DNA of 55,277 nt, taken from contig NZ_ML014754.1 of NCBI RefSeq assembly GCF_003675895.1, positions 1 through 55,277 on the forward strand, read 5' to 3'. The notes beneath the pieces are model-generated. The model did not search any database, had not been told where the DNA came from, and saw only the letters and a list, made by a program, of their open reading frames with translations. Numbering within the stretch: position 1 is the stretch's first letter; the number at the start of each line of letters is the position of its first letter. The translations under genes were made by a program, and so were the position numbers. Positions 25,299 through 34,234 of the stretch are shown one piece after another. This DNA comes from Parashewanella curva (GTDB lineage: Bacteria; Pseudomonadota; Gammaproteobacteria; Enterobacterales; Shewanellaceae).

Positions 25299-25692
25299 AT
25301 GTAACCTCTTGCTTTTTCCATGTCACCACTTGCCAATAGTCCGTATTTAATACGCTTGAAGGCAGTGGTTCTTTCAATTTAGCCGCTAAATGGTAACGAT
25401 AACCTGCGTCAAACGATAGACTACGAGTTTTCGGAACTCGATATTTGAGGGCTATATCAAGATCTGGTGCGTGAATGAGTGCCGCAACCTTGATTTTATG
25501 TTCACCTTTAGTCAATTGATAAACTGGCTGAGGTGGTACAGGAACACCATCAATATCAAGGATCATTACTGAGTATAAATTTTGATCCGAATCTGGCACT
25601 AAATAACTAGACACTTGGCTACAACTCTGAGGAGCTCGGCTAGAGCATGCCATAAGTGTGAGCGTTACAATTGCTATTAGTGCCAGCTTCAC
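25261..25692 (-). CDS. Small lipoprotein of unknown function
   Basis: The 143-residue product has a type II signal peptide with lipobox LMACSS (cysteine 16). The mature part is beta-rich, with the pattern YQLTKGEHKIKVAALIHAP suggesting a PEGA- or carbohydrate-like beta sandwich; I make no firm family call. It starts at GTG two nucleotides beyond the gshA coding region and overlaps the SLT lipoprotein downstream. This order (gshA, lipoprotein, SLT lipoprotein) suggests a single transcript. Confidence 0.75.
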   Translation of the reverse strand: MKLALIAIVTLTLMACSSRAPQSCSQVSSYLVPDSDQNLYSVMILDIDGVPVPPQPVYQLTKGEHKIKVAALIHAPDLDIALKYRVPKTRSLSFDAGYRYHLAAKLKEPLPSSVLNTDYWQVVTWKKQEVTCDKQGNKNRTPD

Positions 25693-25696
25693 CCAA

Positions 25697-27271
25697 CTAT
25701 TCCTTTAAGTAGTGAAAGTAATCTTGCAAATAATCATCAAATGATTGCGTTGATGCCTGTTCTAATTGCTGTTGTTGAAGCAATGATGTCTCGGCTTGTT
25801 GTTGATAATCTGATATTTCATCATCAGTAAGTGGCATGTTAGATAACTGCTGCTGATATTTATTAGCCAATGACAACACCCAAGTTCCATGGTCTTTATT
25901 TTGATTAACAAATTCTTTCAACACTCTGCCTGACAGAGTCGATTCTGGACTGCTAATGCCTTGTTTCCATAACACTAAGGCATCATGATATTCTTGAGAA
26001 CCATCATCGTCCATCAGTTCAGCTAACAGCTCCAACTGCTCAAAAATTTCTGACAACCACTGATTAACTTTTATTGCTTTTCCGTCTCGTTTCAGCTGCA
26101 AATCCGGCTTGCGACCTTGTAAAATAATTTTTTCCAAGTTGGCTGACATCTCTTTCTCATCTAAATCATTGATGTGTTCAGATGGAGACAATAAGCAATG
26201 CAGTAAAAATAAGTCTAAAAAGCGTACCTGTTCTTCACTGATACCAAACGGTGAATAAGGATTCACGTCTAACGCTCTTACCTCAATATATTCAACACCA
26301 CCACGAGCTAATGCGTCAGATGGCTTTTCACCTGCATGAGCAACACGCTTCGGACGAATAGGAGCATAAAACTCATTTTCAATCTGCAAAATATTAGCGT
26401 TCAGCTGGCGATATGCGTCATCTACCCTCACCCCAATATCTGCAAATTTCTCTGAAGGTAAACGAATCGCACGTTTCATTCCTTCTAGATAATCTAACAG
26501 CGAGTTATAGCTTATCCCTAGAGTTTCTTGTTCTTTATTGGTATAGCCTAAATCGCTCATTCGAAGTGATGTGGCATAAGGTAAATACAATGTACCTAGA
26601 CCTGACTTTTCAAACGTAAGATCAGTATCTAAACCTTTTAAAAATGAGCCACACAGTGCAGGTGACGCACCAAACAAATAAGGGAGTATCCACATTTGTT
26701 TGCGGTAATTTCGAATTAAACCAAAATAAGACTCAGAAATGAATTCATCTAAAGACAACGCTTTATTTGATTGCTCATACAAGATATTCCATAAATCTTG
26801 GCTGACAGAAAAATTAAAGTGAACACCTGATATGACCTGCATTTGAGCCCCATATCTATGAGTCAAACCAGTTCGATATAGAGTCTTCAGCTTGCCGACA
26901 TTAGAATCACCATATTGCGCAACAGGAATTTTACTTGGCTCTTTAACAAAACAAGGCATACTCACAGGCCATAAAACCTCTGAATCGATGTTGTTAATGG
27001 TGTAAATATGAGTCTTCTTTAAATCATTAAATAAACTAGGAATATCGTCAAAAACGGGTGTAATGAACTCTAATAAGGATTCACTATAGTCTGTGGTAAT
27101 ACGAGAATGTGTTAGTGCAGAACCCAGTGCTTTAGAATGAGGCTTTGATGAGAGCTGTCCATCACTTTTCACTCTTAACGCTTCACGCTCAATGCCTCGA
27201 CGAATACCGCTCAGCGCTCTTTTACCACATGGATTATCTAAAATGGCAAGGTTTTGACCAAATGTCTTCAA
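25697..27271 (-). CDS. gshA: GshA: glutamate-cysteine ligase
   Basis: Performs the first step of glutathione synthesis, joining glutamate and cysteine with ATP. The 524 residues match the gammaproteobacterial (GshA) type, not the plant type. Recognised segments are RRGIEREALRV near the N-terminus, SESLLEFITPVF, GVHFNFSVSQDLW, and YIEVRALDVNPYSPFGI. The frame starts at TTG with GAGAAG 6 nt upstream, as is also the case in E. coli. It heads an apparent operon with two lipoprotein genes. Confidence 0.95.
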   Translation of the reverse strand: MKTFGQNLAILDNPCGKRALSGIRRGIEREALRVKSDGQLSSKPHSKALGSALTHSRITTDYSESLLEFITPVFDDIPSLFNDLKKTHIYTINNIDSEVLWPVSMPCFVKEPSKIPVAQYGDSNVGKLKTLYRTGLTHRYGAQMQVISGVHFNFSVSQDLWNILYEQSNKALSLDEFISESYFGLIRNYRKQMWILPYLFGASPALCGSFLKGLDTDLTFEKSGLGTLYLPYATSLRMSDLGYTNKEQETLGISYNSLLDYLEGMKRAIRLPSEKFADIGVRVDDAYRQLNANILQIENEFYAPIRPKRVAHAGEKPSDALARGGVEYIEVRALDVNPYSPFGISEEQVRFLDLFLLHCLLSPSEHINDLDEKEMSANLEKIILQGRKPDLQLKRDGKAIKVNQWLSEIFEQLELLAELMDDDGSQEYHDALVLWKQGISSPESTLSGRVLKEFVNQNKDHGTWVLSLANKYQQQLSNMPLTDDEISDYQQQAETSLLQQQQLEQASTQSFDDYLQDYFHYLKE

Positions 27272-27592
27272 AATAGACTTCTCTCGTTAACTAATTCAGA
27301 GTCAAAGATGGGGATTATACTCCTTGACTTCAAGACCACAACAAAGCGTTTGAATAAAACGCTTTAACATGTAGCAACATCATATCTGGATGCAAGGTTG
27401 TTCAAAATAACATCAAGGAATAAAAACAACTAACTTTATTACTATATATTATAAAAAAATGACATTTGTTATTGTTAACCTAGTACCTATAGAATAAGTA
27501 TTAGTAAAAATAATATTGTTACCTAAAAGTTAGAGATCTGCTGTACCGCTCGCTTTCTTTTTATCATCTTGCAATTTAATTATGGACAACTC
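27272..27592. other. 321-bp divergent promoter region, gshA / symporter
   Basis: The region holds the promoters of gshA and the symporter. It is AT-rich with runs of A and T. I see no clear operator, hairpin or coding frame. Confidence 0.45.
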
Positions 27593-28852
27593 ATGTTTCT
27601 ACAAAAATTAAAACAGATCCCTTTCTGGCAAAAAGTAATTGCTGGTTTCGTGCTTGGTGCCACGGTAGGTCTCATTTTTGGTGAGCAAGCAACGGTATTA
27701 AAACCTCTAGGTGATTTATTTATTAGTGCGATAAAAATGTTAGTCGCACCGCTAATTTTCTGTGCAATCGTTACCAGTATTACAGGGCACAATTCTGCTG
27801 ACGGTAGCCTTAAATGGTTAACCGCCAAAACCCTTACCATGTTTATGATAACCGGTGCTTTAGCTTCTTTAATTGGATTAACCATAGGTAGCTTAATAGA
27901 CATGGGGGGCACAATGCAGCTTGCGACCTCTGAAGTTCGGGAGAGAAATATCCCCGGTTTTGCACAAGTTTTATTGGATATGATCCCCGTAAATCCATTT
28001 GCTGCTTTAGCTGAAGGGAAAGTCTTACAAATTATCGTATTTGCCGCATTAATAGGTATTTCAATTAATAAGGTTGGTGAAAAAGCGCAGCCTCTGAAAC
28101 AAGCCATAGATGCCGGTGCTGAGGTAATGTACAGCCTAACAAGCTTAGTGTTGAAACTGACGCCAATTGGTGTATTTGGATTAATGGCATGGGTTGTTGG
28201 TGAATACGGATTATCCACAATGTTACCGTTAGCTAAATTTATTGGCGCAATCTATTTAGCCGCTTTTATTCACATAATTTTTGTTTACGGTGGTTTTGTA
28301 ACATTTGTAGCAAAATTAAACCCTATTCAGTTTTTCCGTAAAGCTCTACCAGCTCAACTCGTTGCTTTCACTACTGCGTCAAGCTTTGGTACTTTGCCAG
28401 CAAGTACCCGCTGCAGTGAATCTATGGGGGTGTCTAAAGGCTATCGCTCCTTTGTACTGCCTATGGGCGCCACCATGAATATGGATGGTTGTGGAGGAAT
28501 TTATCCTGCAATCGCTGCGATTTTTATTGCTCAAATTTATGGCATCCCATTAGATACAACTGATTATGTTTTAATCGCAGTTACGGCAACCGTTGCTTCT
28601 ATTGGAACCGCCGGTGTTCCAGGAAGCGCTATGGTGATGTTAACGGTAACATTAGGTGTTATTGGCTTGCCACTTGAAGGTATCGCCTTTATTGCAGCCA
28701 TTGATAGAGTGATTGATATGATCCGTACTGCAACGAATGTAACCGGAGATATGATGACAGCTGTTGTTGTAGGTAAATCGGAAGGTCAATTGGATGAAGA
28801 GCAATTCTACTCAAACGTACCTCTACCTGATGACCATAAGCAAGTAGCTTGA
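27593..28852 (+). CDS. Dicarboxylate/amino acid:cation symporter, DAACS family
   Basis: A sodium- or proton-coupled transporter for dicarboxylates or acidic amino acids (GltP/GltT/DctA family). The 419 residues have the expected hairpin-rich topology. The signature motifs TTASSFGTLPASTRCSE (serine-rich re-entrant loop), GATMNMDGCGGIYPA (the NMDG motif) and FIAAIDRVIDMIRTATNV are present. I start at the ATG at 27593, where GGAC lies about 7 nt upstream; the longest frame starts at a TTG eight codons earlier. The exact substrate cannot be read. Confidence 0.92.
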   Translation: MFLQKLKQIPFWQKVIAGFVLGATVGLIFGEQATVLKPLGDLFISAIKMLVAPLIFCAIVTSITGHNSADGSLKWLTAKTLTMFMITGALASLIGLTIGSLIDMGGTMQLATSEVRERNIPGFAQVLLDMIPVNPFAALAEGKVLQIIVFAALIGISINKVGEKAQPLKQAIDAGAEVMYSLTSLVLKLTPIGVFGLMAWVVGEYGLSTMLPLAKFIGAIYLAAFIHIIFVYGGFVTFVAKLNPIQFFRKALPAQLVAFTTASSFGTLPASTRCSESMGVSKGYRSFVLPMGATMNMDGCGGIYPAIAAIFIAQIYGIPLDTTDYVLIAVTATVASIGTAGVPGSAMVMLTVTLGVIGLPLEGIAFIAAIDRVIDMIRTATNVTGDMMTAVVVGKSEGQLDEEQFYSNVPLPDDHKQVA

Positions 28853-28856
28853 CTTT

Positions 28857-29124
28857 AGATCGTGTTGATCTTTCAGGATTAGATTTTGTGCTATTTGAGC
28901 GTTTTCTGTTCGAGGCGTGAGCGGTGAAGCTTAGTAATCTAAGTGAGCTGGTCACAACACAAAGCAGGAAGCGCTCAAAAGCATCGAAGACAGCGTAAAT
29001 TGGCTACTTCAGCTGCGTTATCGCTTGCTCATGTGGAGTAACCACACTTCACAAGCTCCGCCTTGCATAAGATAACCAATTTATCGCTGCAAAAACTATC
29101 ACGAAAGCCCAACACGCTCTAGCC
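28857..29124. repeat. Dispersed 3'-flanking repeat element, copy A (MITE-like)
   Basis: About 268 bp with terminal inverted repeats based on CGTGTTGATCTTTC; the far end reads GAAAGCCCAACACG. The element begins about 5 nt after the symporter stop codon. The reverse complement of the element at 36969-37191 matches most of it, apart from about 43 extra bp near 28905-28950 that include a CTTAG-TAAT-CTAAG hairpin. Internal stems include a TTTGAGC.../...GCTCAAA arm pair and a TAAATTGG/CCAATTTA pair. It has no coding frame longer than 88 codons. Confidence 0.75.
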
Positions 29125-29130
29125 TTTTAT

Positions 29131-29156
29131 TGGGCTGAATAATGCTGTTCAGCCCA
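29131..29156 (+). terminator. Hairpin downstream of the repeat element, possible displaced terminator
   Basis: Arms TGGGCTGAA (29131-29139) and its complement (29148-29156) with an 8-nt loop lie just past the repeat. It has no T-run. It could be the original end of the symporter transcript, now separated from the stop codon by the repeat. Confidence 0.45.
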
Positions 29157-29356
29157 CAATTTCATTAATCAAATGCCATTCTTTTCTTCAATTAACTCTC
29201 TGAGATCCCCATTAATTCAGCACTTTTTAGGTTAACAAAGTTTAAGCTGCATTTTAGAACCTCGGCTATATACTTTAGTGTACATATCAGCCAAAGCTGA
29301 ATTACAATCTATATTCATGCAATGGCTTCATTTGATCATCATAATGAGGTGATAAC

Positions 29357-30139
29357 ATGTCACTTGGCGGCATAGGTGTAAATTCTGCAGCTGCTCCAGA
29401 AGCAGCCTATCAACAACCCGCAGCATCAGCTATTTCTAGCGTTTATTCACAACCAGATGGAATGCTAATGGTTTTTAATCAAATTATGGCAATTTTTGAT
29501 AGCGAGCGTGACAACAGCTTCTATCAACAGCCACAACGAGATCAAGCTTATGCTCTAGTACATCAGTTAATATTAGGCACAGATCAAGGAAGTGCTTTTA
29601 GCGCATTCGGTTCAATTGCCCAAATGATTTCTGATTCTGACTCACAGGCACAATTGGTTATCAATAAACCAAAACCTCAATCACCATCAAGTACACCATC
29701 TACTGAAACTGTTATATTCGGTTTTCGCTTTGCTGATGGAACAGAAGCCGATGTGAACCGTTTCGATGATGTAGAAAACTCAGAAGTTACTAGGCTTCAA
29801 GCGCAACCTAAAGTAATCATAAATGAATTTGGTTCTGATGATAAGCAACCCAATTATCGCAAAGGTTTTGATGGAGGCTTGCGTGGTGTAGAAAATCCTA
29901 TCACTCGAAAAAACTATGCACTACCAGCACAACAAAGTGGTTTAACAGATGGTAAACCTGATTCCGTTGTCGAAGCTGACGTTGTTAAAGCCAGTGAAAA
30001 AATGACTAAAGAGCAAATAGCAGCGTTAAAAAGTGCAGATGACGCAGAGAAAGCAAGAACTAAACTTGAGCAACTGCAACTTGAAAATAGTAAAACTGAA
30101 AGTAATAAAGAGCAAAATAAGAAAGAGCAAACCAGTTAA
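29357..30139 (+). CDS. Orphan protein with charged C-terminal tail
   Basis: I do not recognise a family. The 260-residue protein begins MSLGGIGVNSAAAPEAAYQQ, with Ala/Gln-rich sequence and a helical segment (about 33-95). The middle (about 100-200) is polar and probably disordered. The C-terminal about 60 residues are a Lys/Glu/Gln-rich helix that could form a coiled coil. It has no signal peptide or membrane segment. GAGGTG lies 9 nt before the ATG, so translation initiation looks strong. It is followed by a strong terminator. It stands alone between the repeat element and maiA. A secreted effector is one possibility, a cytosolic scaffold another. Confidence 0.7.
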   Translation: MSLGGIGVNSAAAPEAAYQQPAASAISSVYSQPDGMLMVFNQIMAIFDSERDNSFYQQPQRDQAYALVHQLILGTDQGSAFSAFGSIAQMISDSDSQAQLVINKPKPQSPSSTPSTETVIFGFRFADGTEADVNRFDDVENSEVTRLQAQPKVIINEFGSDDKQPNYRKGFDGGLRGVENPITRKNYALPAQQSGLTDGKPDSVVEADVVKASEKMTKEQIAALKSADDAEKARTKLEQLQLENSKTESNKEQNKKEQTS

Positions 30140-30167
30140 CTATATTAGTTTTGTTGAAATGAACAGT

Positions 30168-30197
30168 AAAAGGGCAAACCTCTGGTTTGCCCTTTTT
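30168..30197. terminator. Bidirectional terminator between orphan gene and maiA
   Basis: Perfect 13-bp arms (30168-30180 and 30184-30196) with a 3-nt loop, ending in TTTTT on the plus strand and starting with AAAA. It serves the orphan gene and the convergent maiA. Confidence 0.92.
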
Positions 30198-30202
30198 AAT
30201 GC

Positions 30203-30862
30203 CTAAATAACCGCATCTTCCTGATTTTCAGGCAATGCCATTTTAAACGAATCTAATTGATTACAATTATCCCAAATTCGATTGATATTCGGATAATCAT
30301 CTAACGGCACGTTAAATCGCTTCGCGTTATACACTTGTGGGATCAAACAGACGTCTGCAAGAGTCACTGAATCTCCAAAGCAATACTGACCACTGTGTTG
30401 CTCTAACAATACTTCTAAAGCTTTAAATCCTTTATGGATCCAGTGGTGATACCACGCTGACTTTTGTTCATCACTCACTTCTAACTCATTAGACAAGTAT
30501 TGAAGAATGCCTAGATTATTTAACGGGTGCACATCACACGCCACCAGCAACGCCATACTATTGACTACAGCACGACTGGCCGCAGATTTTGGCAACAGAT
30601 TAACATCCGGGGCAACTTGTTCTAGGTAATCAATAATTGCAAGGGATTGAGTAAGTTTTAACTCACTTTCAGAAGCAGTATTTTTAATAACTAAAGTAGG
30701 TACTAACTCTTGAGGATTAAGATCAATATACTCTGGTTTATGTTGCTGACCACCGTCTTTAACCAAATGTACTGAAATATGCTCAGCCTGCAACCCTTTT
30801 AAATTAAGAGCAATGCGAACACGATAAGCGGCACTTGAACGCCAATAACCATAAAGTTTCAT
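30203..30862 (-). CDS. maiA: MaiA: maleylacetoacetate isomerase (zeta-class GST)
   Basis: Isomerises maleylacetoacetate to fumarylacetoacetate using glutathione, the penultimate step of tyrosine degradation. The 219 residues are typical. The zeta-class N-terminal motif YWRSSAAYRVRIALNLKG (SSxxxRVRIA) is intact, followed by NPQELVPTLVI and the C-terminal VTLADVCLIPQVYNA. It lies 57 nt after fah, the next enzyme of the pathway, and the two are probably co-transcribed. The earlier steps (hpd, hmgA) are not in this window. Confidence 0.94.
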   Translation of the reverse strand: MKLYGYWRSSAAYRVRIALNLKGLQAEHISVHLVKDGGQQHKPEYIDLNPQELVPTLVIKNTASESELKLTQSLAIIDYLEQVAPDVNLLPKSAASRAVVNSMALLVACDVHPLNNLGILQYLSNELEVSDEQKSAWYHHWIHKGFKALEVLLEQHSGQYCFGDSVTLADVCLIPQVYNAKRFNVPLDDYPNINRIWDNCNQLDSFKMALPENQEDAVI

Positions 30863-30919
30863 TTTATTGTTCCCAACGTAAAACGGGGCATAAAGCCCCG
30901 TTTAAATGTCTAGTGAAAG

Positions 30920-31906
30920 TTAAGCTTTATACTCAACCACTTTTTGATCGATTGAACCAAAAATGCTGTTACCTTGATCATCAAACATTTCAATACGAAC
31001 ACGATCACCAAACTTCATAAATGAAGTGCTTGGTTTACCGTCAGCGATGGTTTCAAGCATACGTTTTTCAGCAAGACAGCTTGAGCCTGCGCTACGATCG
31101 TAGTTTGAAATTGTACCTGAACCAACGATTGCACCAGCGCCCATTGGGCGGGTTTTAGCAACGTGAGAAACCAAAGTTGCAAAATCGAACGTCATATCTA
31201 CACCAGCATTTGGGCGGCCAAATAATTCTTCATTCAAGTGAGTTACAAGAGGTAAATGAACCTTGCTTTCTTGCCACTTATCACCTAACTCATCAGGAGT
31301 GATAGCTACAGGAGAAAAACTGCTTGATGGTTTCGATTGGAAGAATCCAAAGCCTTTAGCAAGTTCACCTGGAATTAACCCACGTAAAGATACGTCATTG
31401 ACTAACATTAAAAGTTTGATGTGACCAGCAGCCTTTTCTGAAGTAACGCCCATAGGTACATCGTCAGTCACTACCGCAATTTCAGACTCAAAATCGATAC
31501 CCCATTCTTCGCTACCTAGCTCAATATCAGCACGTGGCGCAATAAAGCTATCTGATCCACCTTGATAAACTAAAGGATCAGTCCAAAATGTTTCAGGCAT
31601 TTCAGCATTACGAGCCTTACGAACAAGTTCAACATGGTTTACGTATGCACTACCATCAGCCCACTGATAAGCACGTGGGAAAGGAGAAAGGCACTGGCTT
31701 TCATCAAAATCAACTGTGTTCTCTAATTGACCATCATTTAATGCTTCATACAACTCTTTTAGTTGTGGCTCAAGCAAATCCCATGAGTCCATTAATTGTT
31801 GCATCGTGTGTGCAATAGCTGGAACTGCAACAGCTTTGGTTAAGTCTCGGCTAACCAACATCAATTGCCCATCACGGCGACCATTATTATAAGTAGCTAA
31901 TTTCAT
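30920..31906 (-). CDS. fahA: Fumarylacetoacetase (fumarylacetoacetate hydrolase family)
   Basis: Hydrolyses fumarylacetoacetate to fumarate and acetoacetate, the last step of tyrosine catabolism. The 328-residue product has the FAH fold core with metal-ligand region GIDFESEIAVVTDDVPMG, NDVSLRGLIPGELAKGFGFFQSKPSSSFSPVAIT, and the GSGTISNYDR segment. TAGGAG lies 6 nt before the ATG. It follows tyrR on the same strand with a 199-nt gap that contains the tyrR terminator and a leader hairpin, so it probably has its own promoter and carries maiA downstream. Confidence 0.92.
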   Translation of the reverse strand: MKLATYNNGRRDGQLMLVSRDLTKAVAVPAIAHTMQQLMDSWDLLEPQLKELYEALNDGQLENTVDFDESQCLSPFPRAYQWADGSAYVNHVELVRKARNAEMPETFWTDPLVYQGGSDSFIAPRADIELGSEEWGIDFESEIAVVTDDVPMGVTSEKAAGHIKLLMLVNDVSLRGLIPGELAKGFGFFQSKPSSSFSPVAITPDELGDKWQESKVHLPLVTHLNEELFGRPNAGVDMTFDFATLVSHVAKTRPMGAGAIVGSGTISNYDRSAGSSCLAEKRMLETIADGKPSTSFMKFGDRVRIEMFDDQGNSIFGSIDQKVVEYKA

Positions 31907-31926
31907 GAATACTCCTAAGTAGGGTC

Positions 31927-31967
31927 GCTGAAACTAATTTTTCAGAGGGAGCCTGACTAGTTTCAGC
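31927..31967 (-). promoter_or_regulatory. Leader hairpin of fahA-maiA
   Basis: Arms GCTGAAACTA and its complement (31927-31936 with 31958-31967) enclose 21 nt, ending about 20 nt before the fahA ATG. No T-run follows. It may be a transcript-stabilising or attenuating structure. Confidence 0.4.
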
Positions 31968-32018
31968 CTTATTTAAATTATTTGGCATATATGAATACAG
32001 TAATTTTGAATAAAAGAA

Positions 32019-32052
32019 AACAGCGTGAGCTAAATCACACTGTTTTTTTTAT
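32019..32052. terminator. Terminator after tyrR
   Basis: A 10-bp stem with one G.U or mismatch position (32019-32028 with 32035-32044) is followed by T-rich sequence on both strands (eight T on plus, TTCTTTT on minus). It lies about 62 nt beyond the tyrR stop. Confidence 0.75.
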
Positions 32053-32105
32053 CAAACTGCTTAAAACGTATATTGCGAGCAAGTTGAAGGTGACTTTTTA
32101 TGCCA

Positions 32106-33653
32106 TCATTTCTTCTTCGAAATTCGATAATCTCGCAGCTTATTTGCAATGGCAGTATGAGAAACGCCCAATTTTTTAGCAAGCTGACGAGTACTTGGGT
32201 AAGCTGGATACAATCGGCGAAGCAAGCTTGCTTCAAACTGTTTCATCGCTTCATCTAAGCTGCCTTCGAAATCATTATCAAAGTAGCCAAACCCTTCGGC
32301 ATACGATGGAAGCTTAAGCTGCTCTGGTGTTAGTTCCACACCACCACTATGCATGGATACGGCTCTGAATATTGCATTTTTCAACTGTCGGACATTGCCC
32401 GGCCAAGCGTAATTAAGTAAAAGCTCTTTGCACGGACCAGAGAGACGACGAGTAGGACTAGAAAGCTGTTGACTGTAATGCTCAAGGAACATCTCTGTTA
32501 AAGGAATGATATCTTGTTTTCGCTCTCTTAATGCCGGAATGTGATAGCTCAATACATTAATTCGATAATACAACGCTTCTCTGAACTTCCCTTCTTGGCA
32601 TAGCTCAGCCAAGTTCTTCTGAGTTGAACAAATGATTCGAACATCCGCACGAATTTCACTCGTTCCTCCCACGCGTCGGTATGACCCGTCTTGTAGTAAA
32701 CGCAGAAGTTTGGCCTGAGCGCCTGAGCACATTTCTGCAACTTCATCAAAAAAGATGGTGCCGCCTTTAGCCTCATCAACAAGCCCGCGCTTTATTACTT
32801 CGCCATCTTGGTAAACACCAAATAACGACTCTTCTGCAATACTGTCAGGCAGAGCAGCACAGTTGATGGCTATAAATGGCTTTTCACGGCGTAAGCTAGC
32901 TTCGTGGCTCGCTTTGGCCATTAGCTCTTTCCCAGTACCCGTTTCACCAGTGATCAACAATGGCGCATCAAGTTGAGACATACGAGTTGCAGTCGTTAAT
33001 ACTTTTTTCATCAGCTCACTAACTGCAAGAACGGTTTCAAAACCAACTATTTGACTTTGCAGAGCATTAAACTGTTTACCTACTCTTGCTGGCGATTTTA
33101 ATGAAACTACAGCACCTACTAATACTGGTTCGCTTTCGTCTTTTGCCTCATCAGGTAAATATATAGGAAGAACTTCGGCCAAATACTCATTGCTACCAAT
33201 ATGAACACGAGCGGCTTGAGAAAGGCTTTCTGGTTCGGTAAGCCAACGACCAAAGCTAAAACCGTTTACCCATGAGCTTAAAGGCTGACCTATCACTTGT
33301 TCTTCTTCAAGTTCTAGTGCGAGCAAAGCGGATTCATTGACGATACGAACATTGGATTTAATATCAATAGAGAAAACTAAGTCAGGTAAGGTTTTTAATA
33401 AGGTTTTTAAAGCATAATGCTTTTGCTCGGAAGGCATGAAAGAAGCGGTTCTAACATCAGTAACGCTTTCAATTTTTCTTAATTGTGGCATTAACTCACT
33501 GAGGGTTTCGAAACCGATTTCCGCAAATTGTAAGTAAATAAACCCAAAATTGCTGGCATCAATGGCTAATAAATTGATGCCATATTGCTCTAACACTTCT
33601 AATATATCTTTTGCCAAGCCTACACGATCATGGCAACTAATTTCCAAGCGCAT
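32106..33653 (-). CDS. tyrR: TyrR: aromatic-amino-acid-responsive regulator
   Basis: Controls aromatic amino acid metabolism in response to Tyr, Phe and Trp. The 515 residues match E. coli TyrR (513). Domains are ACT (about 1-75, RLEISCHDRVGLAKDILE), PAS (about 78-190), AAA+ (about 205-430, Walker A GETGTGKE, Walker B GTIFFDEV) and a C-terminal helix-turn-helix (STRQLAKKLGVSHTAIANKLRDY). The GAFTGA loop that contacts sigma-54 is absent; the region reads LFGVYQDGEVIKRG, as in classic TyrR, so it should act with sigma-70. It sits between phhB and fahA, next to genes it likely controls. Confidence 0.96.
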   Translation of the reverse strand: MRLEISCHDRVGLAKDILEVLEQYGINLLAIDASNFGFIYLQFAEIGFETLSELMPQLRKIESVTDVRTASFMPSEQKHYALKTLLKTLPDLVFSIDIKSNVRIVNESALLALELEEEQVIGQPLSSWVNGFSFGRWLTEPESLSQAARVHIGSNEYLAEVLPIYLPDEAKDESEPVLVGAVVSLKSPARVGKQFNALQSQIVGFETVLAVSELMKKVLTTATRMSQLDAPLLITGETGTGKELMAKASHEASLRREKPFIAINCAALPDSIAEESLFGVYQDGEVIKRGLVDEAKGGTIFFDEVAEMCSGAQAKLLRLLQDGSYRRVGGTSEIRADVRIICSTQKNLAELCQEGKFREALYYRINVLSYHIPALRERKQDIIPLTEMFLEHYSQQLSSPTRRLSGPCKELLLNYAWPGNVRQLKNAIFRAVSMHSGGVELTPEQLKLPSYAEGFGYFDNDFEGSLDEAMKQFEASLLRRLYPAYPSTRQLAKKLGVSHTAIANKLRDYRISKKK

Positions 33654-33802
33654 AATCCACTATATCCTTTGTCGCTTCTAGGTTACATCCTCAAACTTGT
33701 GACAATATACCGATAAGAAGACTGTGGAGAGAAAAGAGGCTATAAGTTATTAGTTTATTACGTTTCTGGCAAGTCTTGTTTACACAATTTTTTCTTAAAC
33801 AT

Positions 33803-33837
33803 AAAAAAACCAGCATGCTAAACAAATAACATGCTGA
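33803..33837 (-). terminator. Terminator of the phhAB operon
   Basis: On the minus strand CAGCATG/CATGCTG (33830-33836 with 33811-33817) is followed by seven T. It lies 38 nt beyond the phhB stop, so phhAB and tyrR are separate units. Confidence 0.82.
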
Positions 33838-33874
33838 TTAAATTTAGCTTTTCAATTTGAACTCAAACTGACAA

Positions 33875-34213
33875 TCAGCTTAATAAATCATCCGTTTTCG
33901 CCGCCATAATGAAGTCATTCTTATGGAGACCTTTAATAGAATGTGACCACCAAGTTACTGTCACTTTTCCCCACTCGGTAAGAATACCAGGATGATGAAA
34001 ATCTTCTTCGGCTAGTGCGCCTAATTTATTGGTAAATGCTAAGGCTTCTTTGAAGTTTTTAAATTTAAATACTCGCTCAAGCTGCATAATGCCATCACGC
34101 ACTTCTACACACCAGTCAGGTACCATACGAACCAATTCTGCTAATTCTTCATCTGTTACTTTTGGTGCATCTCCGTGGCAAGACACACACTTCATTTGTG
34201 ATAATTCACTCAT
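33875..34213 (-). CDS. phhB: PhhB: pterin-4a-carbinolamine dehydratase
   Basis: Regenerates the tetrahydropterin cofactor used by phenylalanine hydroxylase by dehydrating 4a-hydroxytetrahydropterin. The 112 residues are the family length. The conserved histidine-bearing motif EEDFHHPGI and the following [21 protein letters not shown] are both present. AGGAG precedes the ATG. It lies 21 nt after phhA on the same strand, a two-gene operon. Confidence 0.95.
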   Translation of the reverse strand: MSELSQMKCVSCHGDAPKVTDEELAELVRMVPDWCVEVRDGIMQLERVFKFKNFKEALAFTNKLGALAEEDFHHPGILTEWGKVTVTWWSHSIKGLHKNDFIMAAKTDDLLS

Positions 34214-34234
34214 TATTGTTCTCCTAAGTAGCTT

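Noticed and set aside
28689-28955. 88-codon minus-strand frame through the symporter end and repeat A
   Set aside because: It lies across the real gene and the repeat, has no ribosome site and looks like a shadow frame.
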